Positions 1 to 7,976 of a DNA stretch of 56,467 nucleotides are shown here, one piece after another (the first letter of the stretch is position 1; each line of letters begins with the position of its first letter). The translations under genes were made by a program, and so were the position numbers. This stretch comes from Pseudomonadota bacterium. Its GTDB lineage: Bacteria > Pseudomonadota > Gammaproteobacteria > Steroidobacterales > Steroidobacteraceae. The stretch spans positions 1-56,467 of the forward strand of contig JAJYLP010000010.1 in assembly GCA_021787615.1 (NCBI GenBank), given 5' to 3'. The notes under the pieces were generated by a model. That model was not told the DNA's origin, did not search any database, and worked only from the letters and a program-made list of their open reading frames with translations.

Positions 1-100
1 AGAGCCGGGCCGTGCCGATGCGCTGGGCCGTGCGCTGCAGCGCGGCGACGCGCGCTTCCCGGTCCGCGAGCCTGGCGGGGTACTCTTCGCTCGGCGTCAC
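1..100 (-). CDS. N-terminal fragment of a possible MutS-related protein (runs off the window)
   Basis: A GTG at 98-100 on the minus strand opens a frame that stays open for 33 codons to the window edge. The translation (…EEYPARLADREARVAAL…) resembles the charged helical start of short MutS-family ATPases that begin with a Tyr-x-x-Arg-Leu segment followed by Ala/Arg-rich helix. No MutS ATPase or clamp domain is inside the window, so the name rests on one short segment. The start would be divergent from the transporter at 295, with about 190 bases between them. Confidence 0.35.
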   Translation of the reverse strand, partial: MTPSEEYPARLADREARVAALQRTAQRIGTARL

Positions 101-294
101 CGGCGCAGTATAGCGGCAGCGCGCCCGGGCGTGTGGCGCGACCGGCGTGCGCTCGGGGAGCGCGGCAACGATGGTAGGATCGCAGGCCAGGCGGGCTCGG
201 CGCGGCTCTGGGGTGCGGGCCGGCTGGGGGTCAAGGCGAGTTCTCCCGAACCGCGCCGTGGTGAATGACAATTCGCGAAAGGCGGTATGAGCGG

Positions 295-1773
295 ATGGAA
301 AACGACAAGACGCTGACGCCCGAGGGCGGCACGGCGCAGACGCTTTGGGGTCATCCTCGCCAACTGTGGATGCTGCTTCTCGTCACGGTCGGCTTCAACT
401 TCTCTTTTTACGGCTTTCGCGCCTATCTGGCTCCCTATATCGCCGAGCAGTTCTACCACGGACTGTCGGCGGCCGCCGCACAGCGCCATGCCGATTTGCT
501 GGCGAGCGGCTTTCTGGCGCTGATGTACGCCACGCCCATTGCCGGCGGCTACGTCGCCGACAAGATCCTCGGCGAAGTGCGGGCGCTCGCAATGTCGCTG
601 TGGCTGCTGATCGTGGCCATGGTGCTGATGACGTTGCCGAGCCTGTTCGGCTTCGAGGTCGGCATGGCGCTGCTCGCACTGTCGGTGGGGCTCAGCATCC
701 CCCTGACCGTGCTCATCGGGCGCAATTACGCCGACACTGACCCGCGCCGCGAGGGCGGCTATACGCTCTACTACCTCGCCATCAACTTCGGCGCGTTCAT
801 CGCGCCGTTCGTGTGCGCGGATCTGATCGGCCATCGCTACGGCTACCGCTGGGGGTTCATCGCGGCCGCGGCGGGGGAGCTGGTCGCGGCGCTCGTGTTT
901 CAACTGCGCCTGCACAAGCTGCGTGCGGTGGTCCCGAGCAGCGAGAAGCTCGAGCGTCCCATCGCGACGCTGTGGGTGCTGATCGGAATCGCCGTGCTGG
1001 CGGTGCCGACGGCGCTGCTGCTGTCGCGGCCGCAGATCCTCGGCTGGATGATGTATGCGTTGATGGCGGCGCTGATGCTGTACTTCGTGGTCGGCTGTGT
1101 CCGCCGCGGTGAGCGGGTGCAGACACAGCGCTACATCGCGCTGCTGGTGCTGTTCGTCGCGCTGGTGGTGTTCTGGACGTTCAGTTACCAGAGCGTGACC
1201 TCGCTGAACTTCTTCGCGCGCGATTACGTGAAGGCGCCGTTCAATTACACGCTGTTCCAGGCGGCCAATCCGCTCTACATCCTGATATTCGCACCGTTGA
1301 TGGCACTGCTGTGGCCCTGGCTCGGCAAGCGCGGCTGGGACCCGTCCACGCCGCGCAAGTTCGGCATCGGATTGCTGCTGGTGGCGCTCAGCTACGGCAT
1401 CATGGTCGCCGGGATCCGCTACGGGACGGCCGCCGACGGCAAGATCGGCTGGGGCGTGCTCGCGGCGTGCTATCTCGCGGCGACGATCGGCGAGCTCGCG
1501 CTCTCGCCGATAGGCTACGGTCTGGTGGGGCTGCTGGCGGCGCCGGAGGAAGCCTCCTTCGCCATGGGGGGATGGTTCTTCGGAGTGGCCCTTGCCTACC
1601 AGATCGCCGGCTGGATCGCCACGCTCACCACCGGGTCGGCCAGCGCCGCGCACCCCGGGATTGCCGATTACGAGCACGTCTACCTGCGGATGTTCGTGTT
1701 CGGCATTGCGGCGAGCCTCGTGTACCTGCTCGGGGCGCCGCAGATCCGCAAGCTCATGCACGGAGTGCACTGA
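295..1773 (+). CDS. POT/PTR-type major facilitator transporter
   Basis: A 492-residue inner-membrane protein with about 12 to 14 hydrophobic helices. It probably takes up small peptides or related solutes with protons. Family marks are an early Phe-Tyr-Gly-x-Arg-Ala-Tyr segment, the GGYVADKILG loop between helices 2 and 3, and the YYLAINFGAF segment, all at positions typical of proton-dependent oligopeptide transporters. I chose the ATG at 295, which follows AAAGGCGG at 278-285. The longer frame begins at an ATG at 265 that has no ribosome site. The ExxERF-like proton motif of true peptide carriers is not evident at the N-terminus, so the substrate is uncertain. It is convergent with the MFS gene at 1799, with 25 bases between them. 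Confidence 0.8.
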   Translation: MENDKTLTPEGGTAQTLWGHPRQLWMLLLVTVGFNFSFYGFRAYLAPYIAEQFYHGLSAAAAQRHADLLASGFLALMYATPIAGGYVADKILGEVRALAMSLWLLIVAMVLMTLPSLFGFEVGMALLALSVGLSIPLTVLIGRNYADTDPRREGGYTLYYLAINFGAFIAPFVCADLIGHRYGYRWGFIAAAAGELVAALVFQLRLHKLRAVVPSSEKLERPIATLWVLIGIAVLAVPTALLLSRPQILGWMMYALMAALMLYFVVGCVRRGERVQTQRYIALLVLFVALVVFWTFSYQSVTSLNFFARDYVKAPFNYTLFQAANPLYILIFAPLMALLWPWLGKRGWDPSTPRKFGIGLLLVALSYGIMVAGIRYGTAADGKIGWGVLAACYLAATIGELALSPIGYGLVGLLAAPEEASFAMGGWFFGVALAYQIAGWIATLTTGSASAAHPGIADYEHVYLRMFVFGIAASLVYLLGAPQIRKLMHGVH

Positions 1774-1798
1774 GCGGACGGGCGGGTGGAACAGCGCC

Positions 1799-3031
1799 TC
1801 AGCGGCGCAAACGGCGCTCGATGCGGATCAGAATCACGGCGAGCGGCAGCGTGACGGTGAGCAGCGCGCCAAGAACGCCGAGCGGTACGGTCGGCCCGCA
1901 GCGCGCGATCGCCTCCAGACCCGTGATCGGGCCGAGGCTGCCGCCGATGTCGCCGGCGACCTGATAGATGCCGATTGCGCGCCCATAGCGCTGCGGGCTG
2001 ATCAGCTCGCCCATGACGACGATGAGCGGCACGCTGATGCCGCCGAGGCCGATGCCGATCACACCGAGCGCGAGGGCCGCCGGCAGCAGCGTGTGCGCCA
2101 ACGCCAGCACAGCGAAGCCGCACGCCAGGCTTGCGGCGGCCGGCAGCAGGATGCGCGTCTTGTTGCCCCGCTCATCGATCGAGCGGCCCGCGATCCAGGA
2201 GACGATCGCCGAAGCGCCGAGCATGACGGCCATCAGCATGCCGGCCGAGCCCTCGGCATTGAGTCCCGGCAGCATCAGGTGACGCTCGCGCACGATGAGC
2301 ACCAGCGCCGAGAGGATCACGCCCTGCACAGAGAAGAACACGATGAAATTGAACAGCCATATGATCCACAGCGGTCCCGGCCGCAGCAGATCGCGCAGCA
2401 CAGCGGCACCGGAGGGCGGCGGCGCCTGGTGGCGCTTCTCGGCGCCCGCGCCCCGCTTGCGAGGCGCGATGAAGTAAGCGGCGATCATGCCGCCGAAAGT
2501 GATGAACGTGGCGGACAGGAACGCCGCCCGCGCCGAGACCAGGTCGGCCACCAGCCCGCCGAGCAGCAGCCCTGCCGGGACACCGAAGCTGAGCGCCATG
2601 CGAACCAGCGCGGTGGCGCGGCCGCGCTCGGCAGCGGAACTGACAATGAGGGCGGCGGCCAGCGATCCGACCAGCAGCAGCGAGGACCCAACGCCCCAGA
2701 GCGCGCGCCCGAGGAGGAACCAGCCGGCGGCATGAGCGCTCGCGAGCCCTCTCGTGTAGCACAGCGTGGCGAGCCCTTCGACCAGCAGGCCGCCGACCAG
2801 CGGCCAGCGCGCGCCGAAGCGGTCCACCAGGTGGCCCGTCAGCGGGTTGATGCCGAGGCGCGTGATGCGGTTCAGCGAGAGAATCAGGCCAATCATGGCC
2901 GGGGCGATGCCGAGCGCTTGGCCCACGATCGGGAGGATCGGAAACACCACGCCACCGCCGAGCCCGCCGGTGAATCCCAGAGCCGCCAGCGCCCAGAGCG
3001 AGGCGTTGATGCCGCGTCCCGCGTCCCTCAT
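1799..3031 (-). CDS. MFS transporter, probable drug/metabolite exporter
   Basis: A 410-residue major facilitator protein with about 12 transmembrane helices. Between helices 2 and 3 lies GHLVDRFGARWPL, a good match to the MFS motif A (GxxxDRxGRR), and the N-terminal half carries a Gly-rich helix 1 (GGLGGGVVFPILP) usual in DHA1-type exporters. The gene is divergent from a MarR-GNAT regulator at 3228; a six-base inverted repeat sits just upstream of that regulator. Exporter next to divergent MarR is a common arrangement for self-controlled efflux, so I infer ligand-induced export. The substrate cannot be read from the sequence. Confidence 0.85.
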   Translation of the reverse strand: MRDAGRGINASLWALAALGFTGGLGGGVVFPILPIVGQALGIAPAMIGLILSLNRITRLGINPLTGHLVDRFGARWPLVGGLLVEGLATLCYTRGLASAHAAGWFLLGRALWGVGSSLLLVGSLAAALIVSSAAERGRATALVRMALSFGVPAGLLLGGLVADLVSARAAFLSATFITFGGMIAAYFIAPRKRGAGAEKRHQAPPPSGAAVLRDLLRPGPLWIIWLFNFIVFFSVQGVILSALVLIVRERHLMLPGLNAEGSAGMLMAVMLGASAIVSWIAGRSIDERGNKTRILLPAAASLACGFAVLALAHTLLPAALALGVIGIGLGGISVPLIVVMGELISPQRYGRAIGIYQVAGDIGGSLGPITGLEAIARCGPTVPLGVLGALLTVTLPLAVILIRIERRLRR

Positions 3032-3210
3032 GCGGCCACGTCGGCTGCGCAGGCCCGCCGCTTATGCGGCGGGTGATGCCGGCACGATGCGCACTCGAGT
3101 CTCATCGAGGCACTTTACGGCACGCCGATCTGCCTTCCAAGGGTTCATGCGCGGGAGCAGTCGCGCCTGTGGGCGTGAACTGCGGGCGGGCGTTGCACGC
3201 GTGAAGATCT

Positions 3211-3224
3211 CTGACTAGAGTCAG
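3211..3224. promoter_or_regulatory. Inverted repeat, candidate MarR operator
   Basis: CTGACT-AG-AGTCAG is a perfect six-base inverted repeat ending three bases before the ATG of the MarR-GNAT gene. Its position over the ribosome-binding region and the divergent MFS gene suggest an operator for autoregulation. This is inference from symmetry and place only. Confidence 0.45.
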
Positions 3225-3227
3225 CGT

Positions 3228-4112
3228 ATGCGCCGCGAGCTTCAAACAGTCCGGGCATTCAACCGTGCGCTCACGCGGCGGTGGCGCTCGGCGAGCGGGC
3301 CGGCCCCGCTCGCCGAGCGCGAGCAGGGCGTGGATCGCGTGCTCCTCGGCGTCGGCCGCCGAGGATCATCTGAGCGAGCGCTGCGCGAACGATTGGCGCT
3401 CGATTCCGGTTATCTCAGCCGTCTGTTGCGGGCGCTCGAACGGCAGGGGCTGGTCCGCAGCGAGGCGCGCAGCGGTGAGGATGCCCGCAGGCGCTTCATC
3501 GTCCTCACGCGTGCGGGCCTTGCGCGTTTGCGCCGCTTCGATGCGCAGGACCGGGCGCGAGTGCGCTCGCTGCTGGCGCCGCTGACGGCCTGCGAATCGC
3601 AGCAGCTGCTCGAGGCGATGGCGCTGATCGAGCGGCTGCTCAGGCGTTCGGGCGTCGTCATCGGAGCGGTGGATCCGGCCGGCGCGGCCGCCCGCTGGTG
3701 TTTCGCGCAATATTTCGACGAGCTTGATGCGCGCTTCCCGGGAGGCTTCGACCGCCGGACTGGCCGCGGAGCGGTGCGTGCGGAACTGCTGCCACCGCGC
3801 GGCCGGTTACTCATCGCGAGGCTGGACGGGGCGCCCGTCGGCTGCGGGGCGATCCGCGAGTTGGCGCCGGGAGTGCTCGAGATCAAGCGCATGTGGGTTG
3901 CGCCAAGCGCGCGCGGACTCGGTATCGGCCGGGAGCTGCTTGAAGCGCTCGAGCGCATCGCCCGCCGGCGCAGGGCGCGCCTCATCCGGCTTGATACGCA
4001 CGCGACGCTCAATGAAGCGTTGCGGCTGTATCGCAAGGCCGGTTATCGGCGTATCGCCCGCTACAACGACAATCCATACGCCCAGCGCTGGTTCGAGAAG
4101 CGGCTGCGGTGA
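3228..4112 (+). CDS. MarR-type regulator fused to a GNAT acetyltransferase
   Basis: A 294-residue two-domain protein. Residues about 1-140 form a MarR winged helix: recognition-helix region LDSGYLSRLLRALERQGLV followed by the wing segment RSGEDARRRFIVLT and a C-terminal helix. Residues about 155-294 are a GNAT acyltransferase with the acetyl-CoA loop RGLGIG and the late segment ALRLYRKAGY typical of motif B. Such MarR-GNAT fusions are a known family; some act both as repressors and as acetylases of small molecules or proteins. The gene is divergent from the MFS exporter at 1799-3031, fitting a detoxification unit in which one protein senses, the other exports. The acetylation target is unknown. 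Confidence 0.85.
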   Translation: MRRELQTVRAFNRALTRRWRSASGPAPLAEREQGVDRVLLGVGRRGSSERALRERLALDSGYLSRLLRALERQGLVRSEARSGEDARRRFIVLTRAGLARLRRFDAQDRARVRSLLAPLTACESQQLLEAMALIERLLRRSGVVIGAVDPAGAAARWCFAQYFDELDARFPGGFDRRTGRGAVRAELLPPRGRLLIARLDGAPVGCGAIRELAPGVLEIKRMWVAPSARGLGIGRELLEALERIARRRRARLIRLDTHATLNEALRLYRKAGYRRIARYNDNPYAQRWFEKRLR

Positions 4113-4153
4113 GGCAATGAGCCGGCCGCAAGACGGCCCTTAGCGTCCGCTCC

Positions 4154-5237
4154 TCACGCGGCTGCATCGCGCGGCCGCATGGCATGCTCGAGCTGCGCGA
4201 ATGAGCATTGACGTGTCTCACCGGTTTCGAGCGCCGTGAAGTCACGTTCCGCCAAACGGTGCCGCCTGTGCGCGGCGGCGCGCTCGCGCAGCGGTTCATC
4301 GAAGCCCTCCTCGCTCAGCCTGAAGCAGCCAAAATGGGTTCCCACCGAGACTGGGGGCGGCCAGATCGCGGTGCGCCCGCACGGCCTCATCGGGGTCCAT
4401 GTGATGCGGCGCCTCGTACCCGCGCGGCGCGTAGGCGCCGATGGGCAGCAGGGCGAGATCGGCCGGGCCAAGCCGTCTGCGGATGTCGTGGAAGTGAGCC
4501 CCGTAGCCGGTGTCGCCGGCGAAGTGCACGGCGCAATCGGAGGCGCGAACGTGAAAGCGGCCCCAAAGCGTCCGATTGCGCTCGAACAGTCCGCGTCCCG
4601 ACCAGTGCTGCGCCGGTGTGAGCGTGACGGTCGCGCGCGGCAATTCCAATTGTTGCCACCAGTCGAGCTCGCGCACTTGCGCCAGGCCCGCGCGGCGCAG
4701 CGCGGCGCCGTGGCCGAGGCCTGTGAGGTAAAGCGGCCGGTGTGCGTGCCCGAGCCTGCGCAAGGTATCGAGCTCAAGATGGTCGTAGTGCTCGCGCGAG
4801 AGCAAGACCAGATCGACCGGCGGCAGCGCCTCAAACGGCAGGTCCGGGGCGCGCACGCGCCGCGGGCCGATCTGTCGCAACGGGCTGACGCGCTCGCAGT
4901 GCACCGGGACGGTAAGGATGTTGAGGCCAGGCAGCTGCATCAGAAAGGTGATGTGATTGATGAACGTGAGCGCGAGCTGCCGCGGGAGGAGGCGCGGCAG
5001 CGGGGCGGGCCGCGCCTGATTCTCGATGCGCATGGGCCAAGCTCGGGGCCGCGCGGTCACGGCCCAGTGCAGCAAGTGCAGCCATCCGCGCCCGGCGCAG
5101 GCCTGTGGATTGAAAAAATGCCGGCCGTCGCAATGGTCCGAGAGCCGACCGTCGTGCGGCGCACGGCCCGTTTGCGCCCGGCCGGCGAGCGGCGCACCCG
5201 ATGAATCCGTGTCTGGCAGGTCGCCCGTCGAGAGCAT
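4154..5237 (-). pseudogene. MBL-fold hydrolase (NAPE-PLD/UlaG-like), frameshifted and missing a metal ligand
   Basis: The reading from the ATG at 5237 follows the metallo-beta-lactamase-fold lipoprotein/phosphodiesterase-like family: HCDGRHFFNP near the start, SREHYDH, PAQHWS, AGDTGY and HMDPDEA in order. At a run of five G (4353-4357 on the plus strand) it jumps frame. Dropping one base there continues into SVGTHFGCFRLSEEGFDEPL and ends at 4154, giving a composite of about 360 residues with a normal C-terminus. Unrepaired, the frame ends at 4296. Independently, the family's HxHxDH motif reads R-E-H-Y-D-H: the first metal-binding His is Arg (CGC instead of CAC), and the usual Asp in ILTDPV is Val. 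The frameshift alone could be a homopolymer error; the ligand loss argues for real decay. Convergent with the MarR-GNAT gene. Confidence 0.75.
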
Positions 5238-5482
5238 GTCATCACACGCTGCGGCGGCTGCATTTCGCCGAACGAGAGAGTAGCGCCCGAGCGTTACCGT
5301 TTTATTGCAGCAGGCAACACCATGAGGCGTCTCGATGGGCGCGATGCCGCAACGCGACCGGCGCGGGCAGCACGACGTGAGCATGGGCTCATGGCAATGC
5401 TCCCCGGGGGGTTGTTTCGCGAGTCAGGCCCCTGCTACGGTACGCCTCCGGTCAACGGATCGGTGTGTCGGGGTAAGGCAGC

Positions 5483-5848
5483 ATGAGTGAGCACGCCATC
5501 AATCTGCGTGGCAAGTTCGACCTTTTCACGCAGCAGTGGTCGCCGCGCGTCATCGCGCAGATGAATGATTATCAGTTCAAATTGGTGCGTATCCAGGGCG
5601 ATTTCATCTGGCACGATCACCCTGACACCGATGAGACTTTCCTCGTGCTCGAGGGGCGGCTGCGCATCGAATTCGAGGACGGCAGCGTGGAGCTTAAGGC
5701 GGGCGAGCTGTACGTGGTGACGAAGGGGCGCCGCCACAAACCTTCTGCGAGCGAGGAGGCTAAAGTGATGCTGATCGAGCCGCGCGGCGTAGTGAACACC
5801 GGGCGCGAGGGCGGCCCGCGGACGGCGGAAAATGATCTCTGGATCTGA
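5483..5848 (+). CDS. Small cupin-domain protein
   Basis: A 121-residue single-domain cupin. The first cupin motif appears as WHDHPDTDETFLVLEG (two His and a Glu in place to bind metal) and the second as GELYVVTKGRRHKPSA with the late His. The family contains isomerases, dioxygenases and binding proteins, so no reaction is assigned. The ATG follows a GTAAGGCAGC segment. The stop overlaps the start of the GNAT gene by 17 bases, suggesting one transcript and coupled translation. Confidence 0.8.
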   Translation: MSEHAINLRGKFDLFTQQWSPRVIAQMNDYQFKLVRIQGDFIWHDHPDTDETFLVLEGRLRIEFEDGSVELKAGELYVVTKGRRHKPSASEEAKVMLIEPRGVVNTGREGGPRTAENDLWI

Positions 5849-6353
5849 TCAGAATTGCCCGCCGGAGAAAGCCGCAGCCGAGCCGGCTGGCGTGCTTGAG
5901 CGGGTGGGCGAGTATGTCATCTCGGACGACCCGGCGCGGATCAATGTAACGGCTGTGCACGCGTATCTGCAACGCGCGTACTGGTCGAAGGGCATTCCCT
6001 TCGAGATCGTGGAGCGGGCTGTGCGGGCCTCGCTGTGCATCGGCGCATACGCACCCGGCGGCGCCCAGGTCGGGTTCTGCCGGTTGGTCAGCGACTACTC
6101 GATTTTCTGCTATGTCGCCGACGTGTACGTGCTCGAGGAGCATCGCGGGCGTGGCCTGTCGAAGGCCATGATGAGGGCGGCGCTCGGGCATCCGCGGCTG
6201 CAGGGGTTGCGCCGCTGGTCGCTGGTGACGCACGACGCCCAGCGGCTCTACGAGCAGTTCGGGTTCCGTCTCGTTGCGCATCCGCAGCGGCACATGGAGC
6301 GGCTCGATCCGCAGATCTATCTCAATGACACGCCGGGCGACGAGCGGGAGTAG
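5832..6353 (+). CDS. GNAT-family N-acetyltransferase
   Basis: A 173-residue acetyltransferase. Motif A reads VLEEHRGRGLSKAMM with the acetyl-CoA-binding Arg-Gly-x-Gly loop. Later, HDAQRLYEQFGF matches the usual C-terminal motif (…LYeklGF), and the order of segments is the common GNAT order. The ATG lies inside the end of the cupin gene (17-base overlap) after GGCGGAAA. Substrate unknown; neighbours give no hint beyond the cupin pairing. Confidence 0.85.
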   Translation: MISGSDQNCPPEKAAAEPAGVLERVGEYVISDDPARINVTAVHAYLQRAYWSKGIPFEIVERAVRASLCIGAYAPGGAQVGFCRLVSDYSIFCYVADVYVLEEHRGRGLSKAMMRAALGHPRLQGLRRWSLVTHDAQRLYEQFGFRLVAHPQRHMERLDPQIYLNDTPGDERE

Positions 6354-6468
6354 ATCCGCGTGAAGCGCGCGTGTCCTCACGTCTCTGAGGCGGGGCGCGG
6401 CTAGAGACGGTCGCATTCATCCCGGCCGTAGGCACGGGGAAACGCCGCTGCGCGAGGAGGCCGCGCAG

Positions 6469-6480
6469 GGTACTTGTACC
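6469..6480. promoter_or_regulatory. Inverted repeat upstream of MarR gene
   Basis: GGTAC-TT-GTACC is a perfect five-base inverted repeat about 105 bases before the MarR start. A TTACTATAA stretch, a possible -10 region, lies just downstream. A role as the MarR operator is inferred from symmetry and position. Confidence 0.35.
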
Positions 6481-6585
6481 GGATGAGCGGCGTTACTATA
6501 AGCAGCATTGATGACGGATACTACGGTTGCGAGCCGCAGCGCTGGAACACAACGCCGAATGGCATGCCACCCAACGGGAGAGTCA

Positions 6586-7038
6586 ATGTCCCCCATCACG
6601 CGGTCCGGACCTGAGCGGGCGCACGGGCGCGAACTCTCGCTCGCCGATTACCAGCTGCTTGCGGAGTTTCGGCACGTGCTTGCGCGGTTCCTCGCGTTCA
6701 GCGCCGAGGCGGCGCAGGCGTCCGGACTGGCGCCCCGGCAGCACCAGGCGCTGCTCGCCATAAAGGGATCTCCGAGCGGACAGCCGATGACGGTGGGCGA
6801 TCTGGCCGCGCGGCTCATCATCCGTCACCACAGTGCCGTTGAGCTGGTCGATCGGATGGCCAGGAGCGGCTTTCTGCGCCGGCGAACGGATGCGAGCGAT
6901 CGCCGGCGGGCGATCCTCATGCTCACGGCGGCAGGTGAGCGGGTGCTCGCAGACCTCTCGGCCGTGCACCGGGCCGAACTGCGGCGCATCGCGCCGCTGC
7001 TTGGCACCTTGATCAGGCAGCTGGGCTCCGCGCAATGA
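6586..7038 (+). CDS. MarR-family transcriptional regulator
   Basis: A 150-residue MarR protein. Start at the ATG at 6586, preceded by GGGAG at good spacing; longer starts at 6508 lack a ribosome site and add unrelated residues. Order: helix 1 with AEFRHVLARFLAFSAEAA, the segment QALLAIKG, DNA-binding helices MTVGDLAARLIIRHHSAVELVDRM, the wing around RRRTDASDRRRAILM, then a dimerisation helix. The decayed regulator at 53313-53779 is a paralog with the same AEFR and QALLAIKG landmarks. No obvious target gene is adjacent. Confidence 0.88.
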   Translation: MSPITRSGPERAHGRELSLADYQLLAEFRHVLARFLAFSAEAAQASGLAPRQHQALLAIKGSPSGQPMTVGDLAARLIIRHHSAVELVDRMARSGFLRRRTDASDRRRAILMLTAAGERVLADLSAVHRAELRRIAPLLGTLIRQLGSAQ

Positions 7039-7171
7039 AGCGAGCGCGGACGCTTGCGGCCCCGTCGGCTTGAGCCACTTGCGCAGCGTCCGCGCAATAC
7101 GCGTGGCTCGGCCCACGAACATGCGCAGCCCGCCGCCCTGCGGGAAGCAATTACCCTGGAAATGCTCTTCC

Positions 7172-7200
7172 TGACCGGCCCGCCGTGAGCGGGCCGGTCA
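7172..7200. terminator. Twelve-base-pair GC-rich hairpin between convergent genes
   Basis: TGACCGGCCCGC (7172-7183), loop CGTGA, then the exact complement GCGGGCCGGTCA (7189-7200). It sits between the end of the MarR gene and the end of the PNPOx-like gene. Neither side has a T run, so it is a strong hairpin but not a textbook intrinsic terminator. Confidence 0.5.
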
Positions 7201-7231
7201 CGGCGGGCCATGACGGCGTTTAGAAGCGGCG

Positions 7232-7888
7232 CTAGCGCGCTCGCCGGTAGCGCTGCAGCGACTGGGGCAGCCCGACGGCTGGCGCCAGCGCCGGATCAGC
7301 GAGCGGCGCACCGGCGGTGAGCTTGAGCGGGAGCACCCCGGCCCAGCACGGCTGCGCATAGTCCCGCTCATCGTCGAGCGGCGGCCCGGTGCGGATCTTG
7401 GCCGAGGCTTCCTCGATCGGCAGGCTGAGCACGGTGGTGGCCCGGGTCTCGATGTCGTCGGGGGCGCGCACCTCGCGGCTGCGCCCCGCGACGATATGTT
7501 CGAGCAGTGCGGCGAACACCCGGCGCTTCTCCTCAGGGTCGGTCACCTCCTGGGCCGAGCCGAGCACCACCACGGAACGGTAATTCATGGAGTGATGAAA
7601 CGCGGAGCGGGCGAGCACCAGTCCATCGAGCAGCGTGACCGTCACGCATACCTGAGCGCCCTCGCGCAACGCGCGCAGCATGCGGCTGCCGACCGACCCG
7701 TGCACGTAGAGCCGGGTGCCGATGCGCACATGCACGGTCGGCAGCACGTAGGGTTGGCCCTCGAGCGCGAATCCGATGTGACAAACGAGTGCCTCATCGA
7801 GTATGGCATCGATAGTCGCTCGGTCGAACGAGCCCCGCTCGGCGCGGCGCGCCAGCCGGGTTCGGGGGGTGACGGGAAGCGTACTCAT
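7232..7888 (-). CDS. Pyridoxamine 5'-phosphate oxidase-like flavin-binding split-barrel protein
   Basis: A 218-residue member of the PNPOx-like split barrel. Residues about 25-75 (…ILDEALVCHIGFALEGQPYVLPTVHV…) and the segment YVHGSVGSRMLRAL with MNYRSVVVLG are typical of FMN- or heme-binding members annotated as pyridoxamine 5'-phosphate oxidase family. The ATG at 7888 follows GGAGATCTC. It is divergent from a MocR/PdxR regulator at 7964 with an inverted repeat between and inside that regulator start, the usual layout for a vitamin B6-linked or flavin-linked target of a MocR protein. The specific reaction is not shown. Confidence 0.85.
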   Translation of the reverse strand: MSTLPVTPRTRLARRAERGSFDRATIDAILDEALVCHIGFALEGQPYVLPTVHVRIGTRLYVHGSVGSRMLRALREGAQVCVTVTLLDGLVLARSAFHHSMNYRSVVVLGSAQEVTDPEEKRRVFAALLEHIVAGRSREVRAPDDIETRATTVLSLPIEEASAKIRTGPPLDDERDYAQPCWAGVLPLKLTAGAPLADPALAPAVGLPQSLQRYRRAR

Positions 7889-7932
7889 GAGATCTCCGCT
7901 GGGCTGCATCGGTGCCAAGAGTGCGCCTAAAA

Positions 7933-7976
7933 TGGTCTGGTCTAAAGAGCCAGTTTTGAAAATATGCGTAGACCAG
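7933..7976. promoter_or_regulatory. CTGGTCTA…TAGACCAG repeat, candidate MocR operator
   Basis: CTGGTCTA (7937-7944) and its exact complement TAGACCAG (7969-7976) lie 32 bases apart centre to centre. A second, overlapping TGGTCT precedes the first (7933-7938). The right half lies inside the first codons of the regulator. TGGTCTA-like half sites are known for MocR/PdxR proteins. The divergent spacing of 75 bases leaves room for both promoters, so one bound dimer could control both genes. Confidence 0.6.

Noticed and set aside
97-1770. Long minus-strand frame opposite the POT transporter
   Set aside because: Arg/His/Gln-rich translation typical of the reverse strand of GC-rich genes; the plus-strand frame has clear transporter helices.
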